Counted from the stretch's first letter, positions 1 to 8,574 are shown. The stretch is 64,000 nucleotides of DNA from Nostoc sp. PCC 7524 (GCF_000316645.1 NC_019684.1:5678001-5742000); one strand, 5' to 3'. The notes: generated by a model from the sequence alone, not told the origin. Program-made: numbers and translations.

Positions 1-1
1 A

Positions 2-166
2 GATAAAGTAATCATTGAAATCAAGTCTTTAGAAGCAATACATCCAGTACACAAAAAGCAACTGTTGACATACCTCCGCCTGACAGACAAACGCCTTGGC
101 TTGCTAATTAACTTCGGTGAAGAACTAATCAAAAACGGCATCACCCGACTTGTCAATAACTTGTAA
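2..166 (+). CDS. GxxExxY family protein, C-terminal fragment (cut by window edge)
   Basis: An open frame enters from the left edge and ends at TAA 164-166, giving 54 residues. It reads IIEIKSLEAIHP, then KQLLTYLRLTD and GLLINFGEELIKNGI, which is the conserved C-terminal block of the GxxExxY proteins (PD-(D/E)XK nuclease-like fold). The EIK triad and the 'TYLRL...LGLLINFG' block are directly visible; nuclease activity is not established for the family and is only inferred from the fold. The start and N-terminal half lie outside the window. It converges on the PLP-enzyme gene that follows. Confidence 0.75.
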   Translation, partial: DKVIIEIKSLEAIHPVHKKQLLTYLRLTDKRLGLLINFGEELIKNGITRLVNNL

Positions 167-174
167 AATCAACA

Positions 175-222
175 TTCGCGCAAAACGCAAAACCCCTTTG
201 TGCCTTTGCGCCTTTGCGCGAA
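175..222. terminator. Hairpin between convergent genes, possible bidirectional terminator
   Basis: The arms TTCGCGCAAA (175-184) and TTTGCGCGAA (213-222) are perfect inverted repeats and lie in the 63-bp gap between two convergent genes. The intervening sequence resembles a dispersed 'TTTGTGCCTTTGCG' cyanobacterial repeat, so this may be a repeat that also serves as a terminator. No long T-run follows. Confidence 0.4.
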
Positions 223-229
223 ACAAATC

Positions 230-1459
230 CTAAACTCTCCCCACCGCGTCGATCGCCGCCTCAAGAGCGATCGCCACATGAGTCCAGTGAGTCCCTCCTT
301 GGCAATACACCACATAAGGCTCACGCAAAGGCCCATCCGCCGAAAACTCCAAGGTACTCCCCTCAATAAACGTCCCCCCAGCCATCACTACCTGACTCTC
401 ATACCCCGGCATAGCATCAGGAACAGGGTCAAGGTAAGAACCAATGGGAGAATGCTGTTGTATCGCCTTACAAAAGGCAATCAGTTTTTTCGCTGAACCC
501 AATTTAATCGCCTGAATCACATCCCCACGGGGCGCAAGAGGTGCAGGATTGACCGGATAACCCAACTTGTCAAATACATACCCCGTGAGATAAGTCCCTT
601 TCATCGCCTCCCCTACCATCTGCGGCGATAAAAATAACCCTTGGAACAACAGCCGATTTTGGTCAAAGGTCGCCCCGCCATAACTGCCAATCCCAGGGGC
701 AGTCAGGCGACAGGCGGCCGCTTCTACCAAATCAGCCCGACCAGCCACATAACCCCCTGCGGTGACGATAGTACCACCGGGATTTTTGATTAATGACCCT
801 GCCATTAAATCAGCACCGACGTGAGTGGGTTCTTGGATATCGATAAATTCCCCATAACAGTTATCAACAAAGCAAACTGTATGAGGATTTTGTTGTTTAA
901 CTAGATGTACAATTTTCTCTATATCGCTAATTAATAAGCTTGGTCGCCAAGAATAGCCACAAGAACGCTGAATTAACACTAAACGGGTGTTCTCAGTAAT
1001 GCTAGTGCTTAAAGCTTCCCAATCTACAGTTCCCTGGGGTGTTAGCTCCAATTGGCGATATTTTATGCCAAACTCAATAAGAGAGCCTTGACCTTGACCC
1101 CGTAAACCAATTACTTCTTCGAGCGTATCGTAGGGAGAACCAACCACTGCTAGCATTTCATCCCCAGGACGGAGTACACCAAATAAAGCGCAAGCGATCG
1201 CGTGAGTTCCCGAAACAAACTGCACTCGCACAGCCGCCGCTTCTGCACCCATCACTTCCGCAAAAACTTGATCCAAAGTTTCTCGTCCCAAATCATCATG
1301 ACCGTAACCACTTACACCTGCAAAGTGATGCGCCCCTACACGCTGATTGCGAAAGGCATCCAGCACTCTTTTCAGATTATGCTTGACCTGAGCGTCAATT
1401 CCAGAAAAAATCTCTAACAGTGCCTGTTCTGCTTGCCGCAGCTGTTCCAAGCTGTTCAT
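230..1459 (-). CDS. PLP-dependent enzyme, methionine gamma-lyase / aluminium-resistance family
   Basis: This 409-residue protein matches the fold-type I PLP enzymes annotated as 'methionine gamma-lyase family' or 'aluminum resistance protein' (YnbB-like). Visible features are the substrate/PLP loop FVSGTHAIACALFG (81-94), the FVDNCYGEF block (197-205) with the cofactor-binding Asp, and SLIKNPGG (222-229), whose Lys225 is the likely Schiff-base lysine. The length is normal for the family. The ATG start gives MNSLEQLRQAEQAL, as in relatives. The family is widespread and its physiological substrate is unclear; the aluminium-resistance label comes from old overexpression phenotypes and should not be read as function. 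It is divergent from desC, with an 84-bp gap. Confidence 0.8.
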   Translation of the reverse strand: MNSLEQLRQAEQALLEIFSGIDAQVKHNLKRVLDAFRNQRVGAHHFAGVSGYGHDDLGRETLDQVFAEVMGAEAAAVRVQFVSGTHAIACALFGVLRPGDEMLAVVGSPYDTLEEVIGLRGQGQGSLIEFGIKYRQLELTPQGTVDWEALSTSITENTRLVLIQRSCGYSWRPSLLISDIEKIVHLVKQQNPHTVCFVDNCYGEFIDIQEPTHVGADLMAGSLIKNPGGTIVTAGGYVAGRADLVEAAACRLTAPGIGSYGGATFDQNRLLFQGLFLSPQMVGEAMKGTYLTGYVFDKLGYPVNPAPLAPRGDVIQAIKLGSAKKLIAFCKAIQQHSPIGSYLDPVPDAMPGYESQVVMAGGTFIEGSTLEFSADGPLREPYVVYCQGGTHWTHVAIALEAAIDAVGRV

Positions 1460-1543
1460 TGCTTCCTCGTTAAAAAAATATATAAATATGCGGATTTTGG
1501 GTTCGCGCAGATTAGGCTGAACAATTTCAATACAGGTTACTGC

Positions 1544-2362
1544 ATGACAATTGCTACTTCAACTAAACCTCAAATCAATTGGGTCAATACCCTATTTTTC
1601 CTCGGTCTACACATCGGCGCTCTCTTTGCCTTTGTTCCTGGTAACTTTAGCTGGGCAGCAGTTGGTGTAGCTTTCTTTCTTTACTGGGTAACTGGTGGTT
1701 TAGGCATTACCCTAGGATTTCACCGCCTCGTCACCCATCGCAGTTTCCAGACTCCCAAGTGGCTGGAGTATATCTTGGTATTTTGCGGAACTCTTGCTTG
1801 TCAAGGAGGACCAATCGAATGGGTCGGTACACATCGCATTCATCATCTACATTCCGATACTGAACCAGATCCCCATGATTCCAATAAAGGTTTCTGGTGG
1901 AGTCACATAGGTTGGCTGATTTATCACTCTCCTGCTCACGCTGATGTTCCTCGTTTTACCAAAGACATTGCCGAAGACCCAGTTTATCAGTTTTTACAGA
2001 AATATTTTATTTTTATCCAGATTGCTCTGGGTTTATTGCTGTTATATCTGGGCGGCTGGTCTTTTGTAGTCTGGGGAATTTTCGCTCGCATCGTTTGGGT
2101 TTACCATTGCACCTGGTTGGTGAACAGTGCTACCCATAAATTTGGCTATCGCAGCCATGACTCTGGTGATAACTCCACCAATTGCTGGTGGGTAGCTGTG
2201 CTAGTGTTTGGCGAAGGTTGGCACAATAATCACCACGCTTTTCAATACTCGGCTCGTCACGGTTTGGAATGGTGGGAAATTGACTTAACTTGGATGACAA
2301 TTCAATTGTTGCAAGTGCTTGGCCTAGCTACTAATGTAAAACTTGCAGACAAAAAACAATAA
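1544..2362 (+). CDS. desC: Acyl-lipid delta-9 fatty acid desaturase
   Basis: This 272-residue integral membrane di-iron desaturase introduces the first double bond (delta-9) into membrane acyl lipids. The three histidine boxes are intact: HRLVTH (60-65), HRIHH (97-101) and HNNHH (227-231). Hydrophobic stretches at about 15-50 and 155-190 match the family topology. The open frame extends 37 codons upstream, but the ATG at 1544 (MTIATSTKP) is the normal family start, and the upstream extension overlaps the divergent gene. The order desC-desA-desB is the one known from Anabaena variabilis. Low-temperature regulation is known for such genes, but no regulatory motif is recognised here. Confidence 0.92.
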   Translation: MTIATSTKPQINWVNTLFFLGLHIGALFAFVPGNFSWAAVGVAFFLYWVTGGLGITLGFHRLVTHRSFQTPKWLEYILVFCGTLACQGGPIEWVGTHRIHHLHSDTEPDPHDSNKGFWWSHIGWLIYHSPAHADVPRFTKDIAEDPVYQFLQKYFIFIQIALGLLLLYLGGWSFVVWGIFARIVWVYHCTWLVNSATHKFGYRSHDSGDNSTNCWWVAVLVFGEGWHNNHHAFQYSARHGLEWWEIDLTWMTIQLLQVLGLATNVKLADKKQ

Positions 2363-2374
2363 GTCATTTATGAT

Positions 2375-2419
2375 TAGTCATTAGTTTTTTACCAACAACT
2401 AATGACTAAAGATTTTTTT
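2375..2419 (+). terminator. Rho-independent terminator-like hairpin after desC
   Basis: A 12-bp perfect stem, TAGTCATTAGTT (2375-2386) with AACTAATGACTA (2397-2408), is followed by a run of seven or more T at 2412-2419. It lies just after the desC stop and suggests that desC and desA are transcribed separately. Confidence 0.7.
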
Positions 2420-2581
2420 GGCAAATATCTAGTCGATTCTGCAAGAAAATACAAAATCTAATTACAGCTGTGTTTGTGTAACTTAGATTGCTATAATCCA
2501 GAACGACCAGTGTAAAGAAACTTTGCGGCCAGTTACTAAAAAGTAGCTTGGTGGACGATTCTGTTCGTTTTTCAGGTTTTC

Positions 2582-3634
2582 ATGACTACATCAATCATCA
2601 AGAATCAAGAAATAAGTAATAACCTTGGTAGTTCCGAACTAAGGCTTAAAGATATTATCAAAACTTTGCCAAAGGAATGTTTTCAATTAAATCCTCGTAA
2701 AGCTTGGACACAAGCTATCATCAATGTTTTGATGGTCGGTTTAGGCTACTATAGCTTGACGATTTCTCCTTGGTTTCTCTTACCAATCGCTTGGATTTTT
2801 ACAGGAACTGCTTTAACAGGTTTTTTTGTTATTGGTCATGATTGTGGACATCGTTCATTTGCCAAACGTCGTTGGGTAAATGATTTGGTGGGACATATAT
2901 TCATGATGCCCTTAATATATCCCTTTCATAGTTGGCGGATTAAGCATAATCATCATCATAAACACACAAACAAGTTAGATGAAGATAATGCTTGGCATCC
3001 CATCAGACCAGAAGTATTTGGCAGTTGGGATAAAACTCGCCAATCTGCATTCGAGTTTTTTATGCGTAAAAAACTCTGGTGGGTTGGTTCAGTTGGACAT
3101 TGGGCTGTTGTGCATTTTGATGCCAGAAAATTCAAACCTCAAGAGCGAGCAGATGTTAAACTTTCTGTAGCTGTAGTAGTCATATTTGCCGCAGTTGTTT
3201 TCCCTGTTCTCATCGCTACCACTGGTATTTGGGGATTTATTAAATTCTGGTTTATACCTTGGATGGTTTATCATTTTTGGATGAGTACCTTCACCATTGT
3301 TCACCACACTTACGCAGATGTACCTTTCACAGCAGCGCATAAGTGGAACGAGGCGATCGCACAGTTATTTGGTACGATTCATTGTGATTATCCCCGTTGG
3401 GTTGAATTCCTCTGTCACGATATTAATGTCCACGTTCCGCATCATATTTCTACTGCCATTCCCTCTTATAATTTGCGGCTAGCTTACAGCAGCATCAAAG
3501 AAAACTGGGGTTCTTATTTACATGATGAATTAAAGTTTTCTTGGCCTTTGATGAAGAAGATTACCAACGAATGTCAACTTTATGTAACTGATGTTGGTTA
3601 TCAAACTTTTGATGAATATTACGCAGGAAAATAA
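2582..3634 (+). CDS. desA: Acyl-lipid delta-12 fatty acid desaturase
   Basis: This 350-residue membrane desaturase makes linoleoyl chains by introducing the delta-12 double bond into glycerolipid-bound oleate. The histidine boxes are HDCGH (86-90), HNHHH (122-126) and HVPHH (284-288), in the spacing of cyanobacterial DesA. The ATG at 2582 has no clear Shine-Dalgarno sequence. It is separated from desC and desB by terminator-like hairpins, so each gene probably has its own promoter. It is closer to DesA than to DesB by the HNHHHKHTN second box and by its position in the desC-A-B series; this assignment is by family pattern, not by assay. Confidence 0.92.
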   Translation: MTTSIIKNQEISNNLGSSELRLKDIIKTLPKECFQLNPRKAWTQAIINVLMVGLGYYSLTISPWFLLPIAWIFTGTALTGFFVIGHDCGHRSFAKRRWVNDLVGHIFMMPLIYPFHSWRIKHNHHHKHTNKLDEDNAWHPIRPEVFGSWDKTRQSAFEFFMRKKLWWVGSVGHWAVVHFDARKFKPQERADVKLSVAVVVIFAAVVFPVLIATTGIWGFIKFWFIPWMVYHFWMSTFTIVHHTYADVPFTAAHKWNEAIAQLFGTIHCDYPRWVEFLCHDINVHVPHHISTAIPSYNLRLAYSSIKENWGSYLHDELKFSWPLMKKITNECQLYVTDVGYQTFDEYYAGK

Positions 3635-3696
3635 ACACTCTGACAACGAGTAACCCTATATACTAGAGTTACTGATTATCCTGAAAAGTAATACAT

Positions 3697-3751
3697 ATTC
3701 TGGCAATTTTCTCCTTGATGATTGCTCTATAAATTGCCAGAATTACTTTTT
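3697..3751 (+). terminator. Terminator-like hairpin after desA
   Basis: A 13-bp perfect stem, ATTCTGGCAATTT (3697-3709) with AAATTGCCAGAAT (3731-3743), is followed by TACTTTTT. It lies between desA and desB. Confidence 0.65.
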
Positions 3752-3841
3752 GCTTGTGCATTAACATTGCAAACATCATCGAGGCGAATTGAAATCCGAC
3801 CTCAAACATAGTCCGTATTTACATCACCACTAAAGAATCAA

Positions 3842-4909
3842 GTGCAATCAACGACCGTTAACTTCGATAATTCTCATCTCAGTGAAGCCTCTCAGGACAA
3901 CAATTCACTTCCCTTTACTCTTCAGGATTTAAAGGCTGCGATCCCCGCAGAATGTTTTCAACCTAATGTGAGTAAATCACTATTTTACTTCTTTCGCGAT
4001 ATCCTAATTATTGGTCTACTTTATGCAGTAGCTCATTACCTGGATTCTTGGTTTTTCTGGCCGATTTTTTGGCTGATGCAAGGAACAATGTTTTGGGCTT
4101 TGTTTGTAGTTGGGCATGATTGCGGACATCAATCTTTTTCTAAGCATAAATGGCTGAATGATTTGATTGGTCATCTATCTCACACACCAATCTTAGTGCC
4201 TTATCACGGTTGGCGTATTAGTCACAGAACCCATCACAAAAATACTGGCAATATCGATAATGATGAAAGCTGGTATCCTGTGACAGAATCGCAGTATAAG
4301 GAAATGCCTTTATTGCAAAAGATAGGCCGATATTATGTGTTTTTACTGGCTTATCCAGTGTATTTATTTAAGCGTTCTCCTAATAAGGAAGGCTCTCATT
4401 TTTTACCGAGTAGCTCACTATTTAAGCCTTCAGAAAAATGGGACGTTATTACTAGTACCGCGCTATGGGTTGGTATGGTAGGTTTATTGGGATTCCTTAC
4501 CTACCAATGGGGTTGGATGTGGTTGCTGAAATACTATGCTGCACCCTACATTGTATTTGTCATCTGGTTAGATTTGGTGACATTTCTGCATCACACCGAG
4601 GCTGATATTCCTTGGTATCGTGGCGATGATTGGACTTTCCTTAAAGGTGCAATCTCTAGCATTGACCGCAATTATGGTTTAGTCAACCATATTCATCACG
4701 ATATCGGTACTCATGTAGCTCACCACATCTTCTTGAATATTCCTCACTACAATTTGCTGAAGGCGACTGAGGCGATTAAACCTGTGATGGGTGAATACTA
4801 CCGCAAGTCTGAAGAACCTATTTGGAAAGCTTTATGGCGTTCTTGCGTTAGCTGTCATTTTGTACCAGATAATGGCGGTAAAGTTTATTACACATCGAAT
4901 CATAAATAA
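3842..4909 (+). CDS. desB: Acyl-lipid omega-3 (delta-15) fatty acid desaturase
   Basis: This 355-residue desaturase converts linoleoyl to alpha-linolenoyl chains in membrane lipids. The histidine boxes are HDCGH (92-96), HRTHH (128-132) and HVAHH (291-295). The HRTHHKNTG second box and the HNIDNDESWYP-like segment after it are typical of omega-3 enzymes and separate it from DesA. The chosen start is GTG at 3842 (MQSTTVNFDN), with no ATG in frame before the conserved FTLQDLKAAIPAECF block. It ends the desC-desA-desB series and is followed by a clear terminator. Confidence 0.9.
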   Translation: MQSTTVNFDNSHLSEASQDNNSLPFTLQDLKAAIPAECFQPNVSKSLFYFFRDILIIGLLYAVAHYLDSWFFWPIFWLMQGTMFWALFVVGHDCGHQSFSKHKWLNDLIGHLSHTPILVPYHGWRISHRTHHKNTGNIDNDESWYPVTESQYKEMPLLQKIGRYYVFLLAYPVYLFKRSPNKEGSHFLPSSSLFKPSEKWDVITSTALWVGMVGLLGFLTYQWGWMWLLKYYAAPYIVFVIWLDLVTFLHHTEADIPWYRGDDWTFLKGAISSIDRNYGLVNHIHHDIGTHVAHHIFLNIPHYNLLKATEAIKPVMGEYYRKSEEPIWKALWRSCVSCHFVPDNGGKVYYTSNHK

Positions 4910-4965
4910 GTTTCTCTTCTTGGAAGTTTGAAACTAAACAAAAGTTCGTCTAGCTTTCCTGATGG

Positions 4966-4991
4966 AAGTCCAGCTACGCGGACTTTTTTTT
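4966..4991 (+). terminator. Rho-independent terminator after desB
   Basis: The stem AAGTCC (4966-4971) with GGACTT (4980-4985) has an 8-nt loop and runs straight into an eight-T tract ending at 4991. It is a canonical intrinsic terminator 57 bp after the desB stop. Confidence 0.8.
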
Positions 4992-5083
4992 GACTCATAA
5001 TACAATTTGCAGCCTTTCAGCTTATTTCCTGTTGAGAACTTAGGTTAACATAACTGTAAAGTTAAATTTATCTGAAAAGTTGT

Positions 5084-5638
5084 ATGACTCTGACTATTCA
5101 AGATGTCGAAAGACTACAACAAAAGCTACAAGAAGAACAGCAGGACTATCAAGTAGAACTGCAAGAGGGAAATATCTTAGTTATGGGGCCATCAGATATC
5201 GAATCTAGTGAAATTGGGGCTGAATTAATCAGGTTATTAGGTAATTGGATCAAACCCCGTAAACTTGGGCGGATATTCGACTCAAGCGGCGGGTTTATTA
5301 TGCCGAATACTGATTTACGCGCCCCAGATGTTTCTTTCGTAGCAGCAGCAAGATTAAAACGAACTGTGAGAGATTTTGCTCAGTTAGTACCTGATTTAGT
5401 TGTAGAAATTAAATCGAAAACAGATAGAATTTCTAAGTTAGAAGAGAAAGTAAAATTATTTTTAGATTTAGGTGCAAGGATAGGAATATTAATAAACCCA
5501 GATGAATTAACTGTAAGTGTATATCGTCCTAATGGTGATGTGAAAGTTTTCACCGATGAGGATAAGTTAACTATTAATGAGTTATTTCCTGGTTGGGAGA
5601 TTGCGATTTCTGAACTATGGCCACCTGTATTTGAATAA
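5084..5638 (+). CDS. Uma2 family endonuclease-like protein (DUF820)
   Basis: This is a 184-residue member of the Uma2/DUF820 family, a PD-(D/E)XK-fold group heavily expanded in cyanobacteria. The family landmarks are present: the ILVMGPSD segment near residue 30, DLRAPDVSFV near 79-88, and PDLVVEIKSKTD near 105-116 with the E-x-K pair of the nuclease core. The length is that of the short, intact form. No substrate is known for these proteins and many copies sit near mobile or accessory DNA, as here at the left border of the peptide/dynamin island. The start ATG at 5084 is the only reasonable one. Confidence 0.85.
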   Translation: MTLTIQDVERLQQKLQEEQQDYQVELQEGNILVMGPSDIESSEIGAELIRLLGNWIKPRKLGRIFDSSGGFIMPNTDLRAPDVSFVAAARLKRTVRDFAQLVPDLVVEIKSKTDRISKLEEKVKLFLDLGARIGILINPDELTVSVYRPNGDVKVFTDEDKLTINELFPGWEIAISELWPPVFE

Positions 5639-5653
5639 TTTTAGTTATGTGTT

Positions 5654-5980
5654 TTAGAAAAAATAGCGTGGAAGATTGATTACCTCCTGACGTTGCGTTT
5701 CATTCAGCAGTCCTTTATTGCCTTTGTATCCTAACTTGAAACCATCTACTCCATTTTTAAAAAAGGCTTTTTTCCATGTACTGATGAAATCACTAAAGAC
5801 TCCTAATATTGGCATGATTTCTTCATGGTTGTAACCACATAACAGCATTTTGACTGCTGTCGCTCGCTGGATTTTGCGCTTATCCTAACTGTTTTTGATA
5901 AACCTTTCTAGCAATTTCATCCACTTGGCTACACTTGTACTTAGTTATAAAATATGCTTTACGCTTCTATGTATTTTCTC
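5654..5980 (-). pseudogene. Degraded transposase fragment (IS630-like helix-turn-helix part)
   Basis: On the minus strand the frame ending at 5654 reads KRKIQRATAVKMLLCGYNHE and continues through ISTWKKAFFKNGVDGFKL, the look of the N-terminal helix-turn-helix segment of IS630-type transposases. It stops after about 75 codons, far too short for the roughly 300-residue enzyme, and no DDE domain follows. Just upstream (to about 5980) another frame reads KYKCSQVDEIARKVYQKQLG before a stop, which suggests one or more frameshifts in a longer ancestral gene. No terminal inverted repeats were found. This is a relic and cannot be active. The family label rests on general resemblance only. Confidence 0.5.
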
Positions 5981-6051
5981 ATGAATGATTCAAGATTACT
6001 ATAGTTTGTTTTTATTATTAATTTATCATAACCACTATGGGAGAGCCACAA

Positions 6052-6326
6052 CCTCTTAGGCATCCAGATGCTCACACCCATTCAAAAAGGGACATAAATG
6101 TTTTATTTAAAGTACAAAAAGAATATCTGGAAGTATTGTTTCAATAAAACTAATCAAGTTAAATGTTATCCAGGTCACTTTATTTTGTGAATCTTTAAGG
6201 AAGTATTGGAGAAAAATATGGCTGATATCAAAGTAAACAATCTTCAACCAATGGCAGAATATGAAGAACTGTCAGATTTGGAATTAGAGTCCGTAGTCGG
6301 TGGTATTGGTCCGTTGGCTTTTGCGG
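6052..6326. repeat. 275-bp direct repeat, copy 1 (upstream region plus leader-peptide coding part)
   Basis: Positions 6052-6326 match 8060-8334 at a constant offset of 2008 bp with no gaps and about a dozen mismatches. The repeat begins with CCTCTTAGGCATCCAGAT, runs through the promoter/UTR and ribosome binding site, and ends 10-15 bp after the Gly-Gly codons, where the two downstream sequences diverge abruptly. A duplication of the expression-plus-leader module is therefore directly visible. Confidence 0.9.
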
Positions 6327-6397
6327 TAGGCATAACGTTAGGGGTAGGTGTGTTACCAGTCTCGCCTCTGATTTTATTAGCGGCTACCAGGAAATAA
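6218..6397 (+). CDS. Double-glycine leader precursor peptide (RiPP/bacteriocin-like), copy 1
   Basis: A 59-residue small peptide starts at ATG 6218; a GGAG ribosome binding site at 6208-6211 decides this start over an upstream TTG. The N-terminal 29 residues form an acidic leader ending in ELSDLELESVVGG, the classic double-glycine cleavage motif of C39-peptidase/ABC-exported peptides and many RiPP precursors. The predicted 30-residue core starts IGPLAFAVGITLG, is strongly hydrophobic and ends in basic TRK. It contains no Cys, so lanthionine or sactionine chemistry is excluded for this core. The neighbour at 7011 is a two-domain GNAT protein, a plausible modifying enzyme. No C39 transporter is in the window. 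Not a recognised named peptide. Confidence 0.75.
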   Translation: MADIKVNNLQPMAEYEELSDLELESVVGGIGPLAFAVGITLGVGVLPVSPLILLAATRK

Positions 6398-7010
6398 ATA
6401 GACAATTAAAGCAGACGACAGCTAAAAAATATGGCTCTCCTAGACTAGCTATGTAAAATTAATACTTAACACCAGCTTTAATTATTACATAGCAAGGGAT
6501 TCAAGGAAATAAAGCGGATTTTTATGAAATCTCTTATTTTGTATTACTAAAATCTTGCTATAGCAACTACTTTAGCCTGGTTTGATTATTAATTTATCAT
6601 AACCAATCTGCGAGAGCCAAAAACATTTGGACTAGAAAAAGCAATATACCTATCCAAATTAGGATAATCTGTTTTTACAAATATGAAATACTCTAGGCAA
6701 TGTTATCATTTGTATTTCTTATCAATTACCCCTGAAAAATCGGTCATTTTTACATAAATTTACAAGGTGCACCTGGTGACACGAACCTTCTATTTTCGCC
6801 AAATTGGCAAAATAGATAATGAAATAGTAGTGGTAACAACACATCTATATGATGGCAGAAAAATCTTACCATAGGCTATATTTGGGCTTGATTTTTGTTG
6901 AAGTCCCGTTAGGTAATTTATAAAGAGAAGTAAGTGTTTTATTGATGTATAGAAAAACATATAAACATTATTATTAGATATATAGAGTTAAATATATCCA
7001 TAACTAAGAA
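6398..7010. other. Intergenic region between peptide 1 and GNAT gene
   Basis: No gene is supported here. Positions 6585-6605 repeat, exactly, a 21-bp motif (ATTATTAATTTATCATAACCA) also found at 6014-6034 in front of the first peptide repeat, followed in both places by a GAGAGCCA motif. This suggests an additional, older duplication of the upstream flank. The stretch is very AT-rich and contains many in-frame stops. It should hold the GNAT promoter, but no site is recognisable. Confidence 0.45.
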
Positions 7011-7901
7011 ATGTATAACTATCTCATTCTAGAGAATAAAACAGCAGCTTCTTACGAAAACTTAACTTATCCTATTTTTAGGACACGCTTAAAAACATTA
7101 GATTCTGATGAGTCTATAATTGCTTTGGCTGTAAACCTGGATTCAAAACCAATTGGACTTGCTTTAGCTGAAATATTAACAGTAGAAAATAAAAAAATAG
7201 CCTCAATTCTTTCGTTGTTTGTAGTACCAGAACACCGAGGATGTACTATAGGTAAAAACTTATTGATTCATATTGAAGATATACTTCGTCAGCAGGCTTG
7301 TTCACTAATTAGTGTGATTTATGTTAATAATTCCACAAACCCATATTGGGAAAAAATATTAAAACAACTTAACTGGTCTACTCCACAAATACGGAGGTTC
7401 ATTTGCTCTGGCTCGATAATTAATATTAAAGATGCTGCTTGGTTAAAAGTAGCTAATGCCTTATCTCCTAAATATACCATTTTTCCTTGGGTGAAGTTGA
7501 CTAAACAAGAACGAGATTTAATTCAAAGACAGCAAGCTGTTGCCAATTGGTATCCAGAAGAACTTTCTCCTTGGGAAGAAGAAGAGAAGATTGAGCCATT
7601 GAACAGTTTGGGCTTACGCTTTCAAGACCAAGTGATTGGTTGGATAGTAACGCACAGAATTACTATTGATACAATCAGATACAACAGATTGTTTGTCCGG
7701 CAAGATTTAGAACCTTTAGGTCTTGGTGGTGTATTGTTAGCAAAAGCCATTCAGCTTCAATTAGAGAGTATGAAAGATAGCAAAGCGGTTTTTGTTGTCA
7801 ATACCAATAACACACCAATGGTTAAATTTCTCCATAGACGATTAGCTCCATATCTTGATTCTCTACGCCAATCTTGGGAAAGTTTCAAAGTTTTGGATTG
7901 A
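7011..7901 (+). CDS. Tandem GNAT-fold acyltransferase, possible peptide-modifying enzyme
   Basis: This 296-residue protein shows two GNAT-like halves. The first (about 1-150) contains the acyl-CoA binding motif VVPEHRGCTIGKNLL (R-G-x-x-x-G-K) near 77-91. The second (about 165-296) contains LFVRQDLEPLGLGGVLLAKA near 225-244, followed by FVVNTNN and the bulky-residue C-terminus. Such duplicated GNAT proteins occur in cyanobacteria, and GNAT enzymes that acylate Lys or ornithine side chains of ribosomal peptides are known (selidamide family). Here the gene sits exactly between two leader-peptide genes on the same strand, which supports a tailoring role, but this is inference. The donor (acetyl or longer acyl) cannot be read from sequence. 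The start ATG at 7011 lacks a strong Shine-Dalgarno sequence. Confidence 0.7.
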   Translation: MYNYLILENKTAASYENLTYPIFRTRLKTLDSDESIIALAVNLDSKPIGLALAEILTVENKKIASILSLFVVPEHRGCTIGKNLLIHIEDILRQQACSLISVIYVNNSTNPYWEKILKQLNWSTPQIRRFICSGSIINIKDAAWLKVANALSPKYTIFPWVKLTKQERDLIQRQQAVANWYPEELSPWEEEEKIEPLNSLGLRFQDQVIGWIVTHRITIDTIRYNRLFVRQDLEPLGLGGVLLAKAIQLQLESMKDSKAVFVVNTNNTPMVKFLHRRLAPYLDSLRQSWESFKVLD

Positions 7902-8225
7902 TTAGTTGTTGCGACTGGAACGGTGCTACAGTCAAGAGCTAGAAAGCAAAATTAAGTGTTAGACGGAATTTTAAGCCTTGTGTGTACACTATAGCTTTTT
8001 AAGGGGGATTTAGAGGGATCTGAAAAGTTTTGCTACCAATAACAGGACTTTTCAAACATCCTCTTAGGCATCCAGATACTCACACCCCTTTAAAAAGAGA
8101 CATAAATGTTTTATTTAAAGTACAAAAAGAATATCTGGAAGTATTGTTTCAATAAAACTAATCAAGTTAAGTGTTATCCAGGTCACTTTATTTTGTGAAT
8201 TTTTAAGGAAGGATTGGAGAAAAAT
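7902..8225. other. Intergenic region before peptide 2, mostly the copied upstream module
   Basis: From 8060 onward this is the duplicated promoter/leader region. The first part (7902-8059) has no gene; it contains an imperfect hairpin, GAAAAGT (8020-8026) with ACTTTTC (8048-8054), that could end the GNAT transcript. Confidence 0.4.
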
Positions 8226-8334
8226 ATGCCTGATATCAAAATAAACAATCTTCAACCAATGGCAGAATATGAAGAACTGTCAGATTTGGAATTAGAGTCC
8301 GTAGTCGGTGGTATTGGTCCCTTTGCTTTTGTGG
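8060..8334. repeat. 275-bp direct repeat, copy 2
   Basis: This is the second copy of the segment at 6052-6326, on the same strand and ungapped. The ribosome binding site differs by one base (GGAAGGATTGGAG instead of GGAAGTATTGGAG). Divergence starts immediately after the cleavage-site codons. Confidence 0.9.
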
Positions 8335-8384
8335 CACTGTTTGCGGCAGCAGCTTGTTTCTTGAGAGAAAAGCATGAATTATGA
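8226..8384 (+). CDS. Double-glycine leader precursor peptide (RiPP/bacteriocin-like), copy 2
   Basis: A 52-residue small peptide with ATG at 8226 and TGA at 8382-8384 is preceded by GGAG. Its leader is almost identical to copy 1 (substitutions only at positions 2 and 6) and ends in the same ELESVVGG site. The 23-residue core begins IGPFAFVALFAAAACFL and ends in charged REKHEL. The core has a single Cys and a Lys. The two cores share only the first few residues after the Gly-Gly, so the leader has been conserved or recently copied while the cores differ, the usual pattern for peptides matured by a shared enzyme. It is followed after 190 bp by a TerB-dynamin gene. Confidence 0.75.
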   Translation: MPDIKINNLQPMAEYEELSDLELESVVGGIGPFAFVALFAAAACFLREKHEL

Positions 8385-8574
8385 GTATTGCCTTTATACG
8401 GGTTTTTTATCGTAAGAATATTTACCGCTATTTTCCATAAATGCGATCGCCTATTTTCGGTAAAAATTCCATAAATATATTATTTCCGCATATTGTTTAT
8501 TTAAGTATATTTTCTGACGTTAATAATAATGATTATTGCTTACCCTAAGTATAGTATTTGAACTTAGAGTAAAA

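Noticed and set aside
8060..8334. Repeat interpreted as an insertion sequence end
   Set aside because: No inverted ends or target duplications; the unit contains a promoter and leader-peptide part, which fits a gene duplication.
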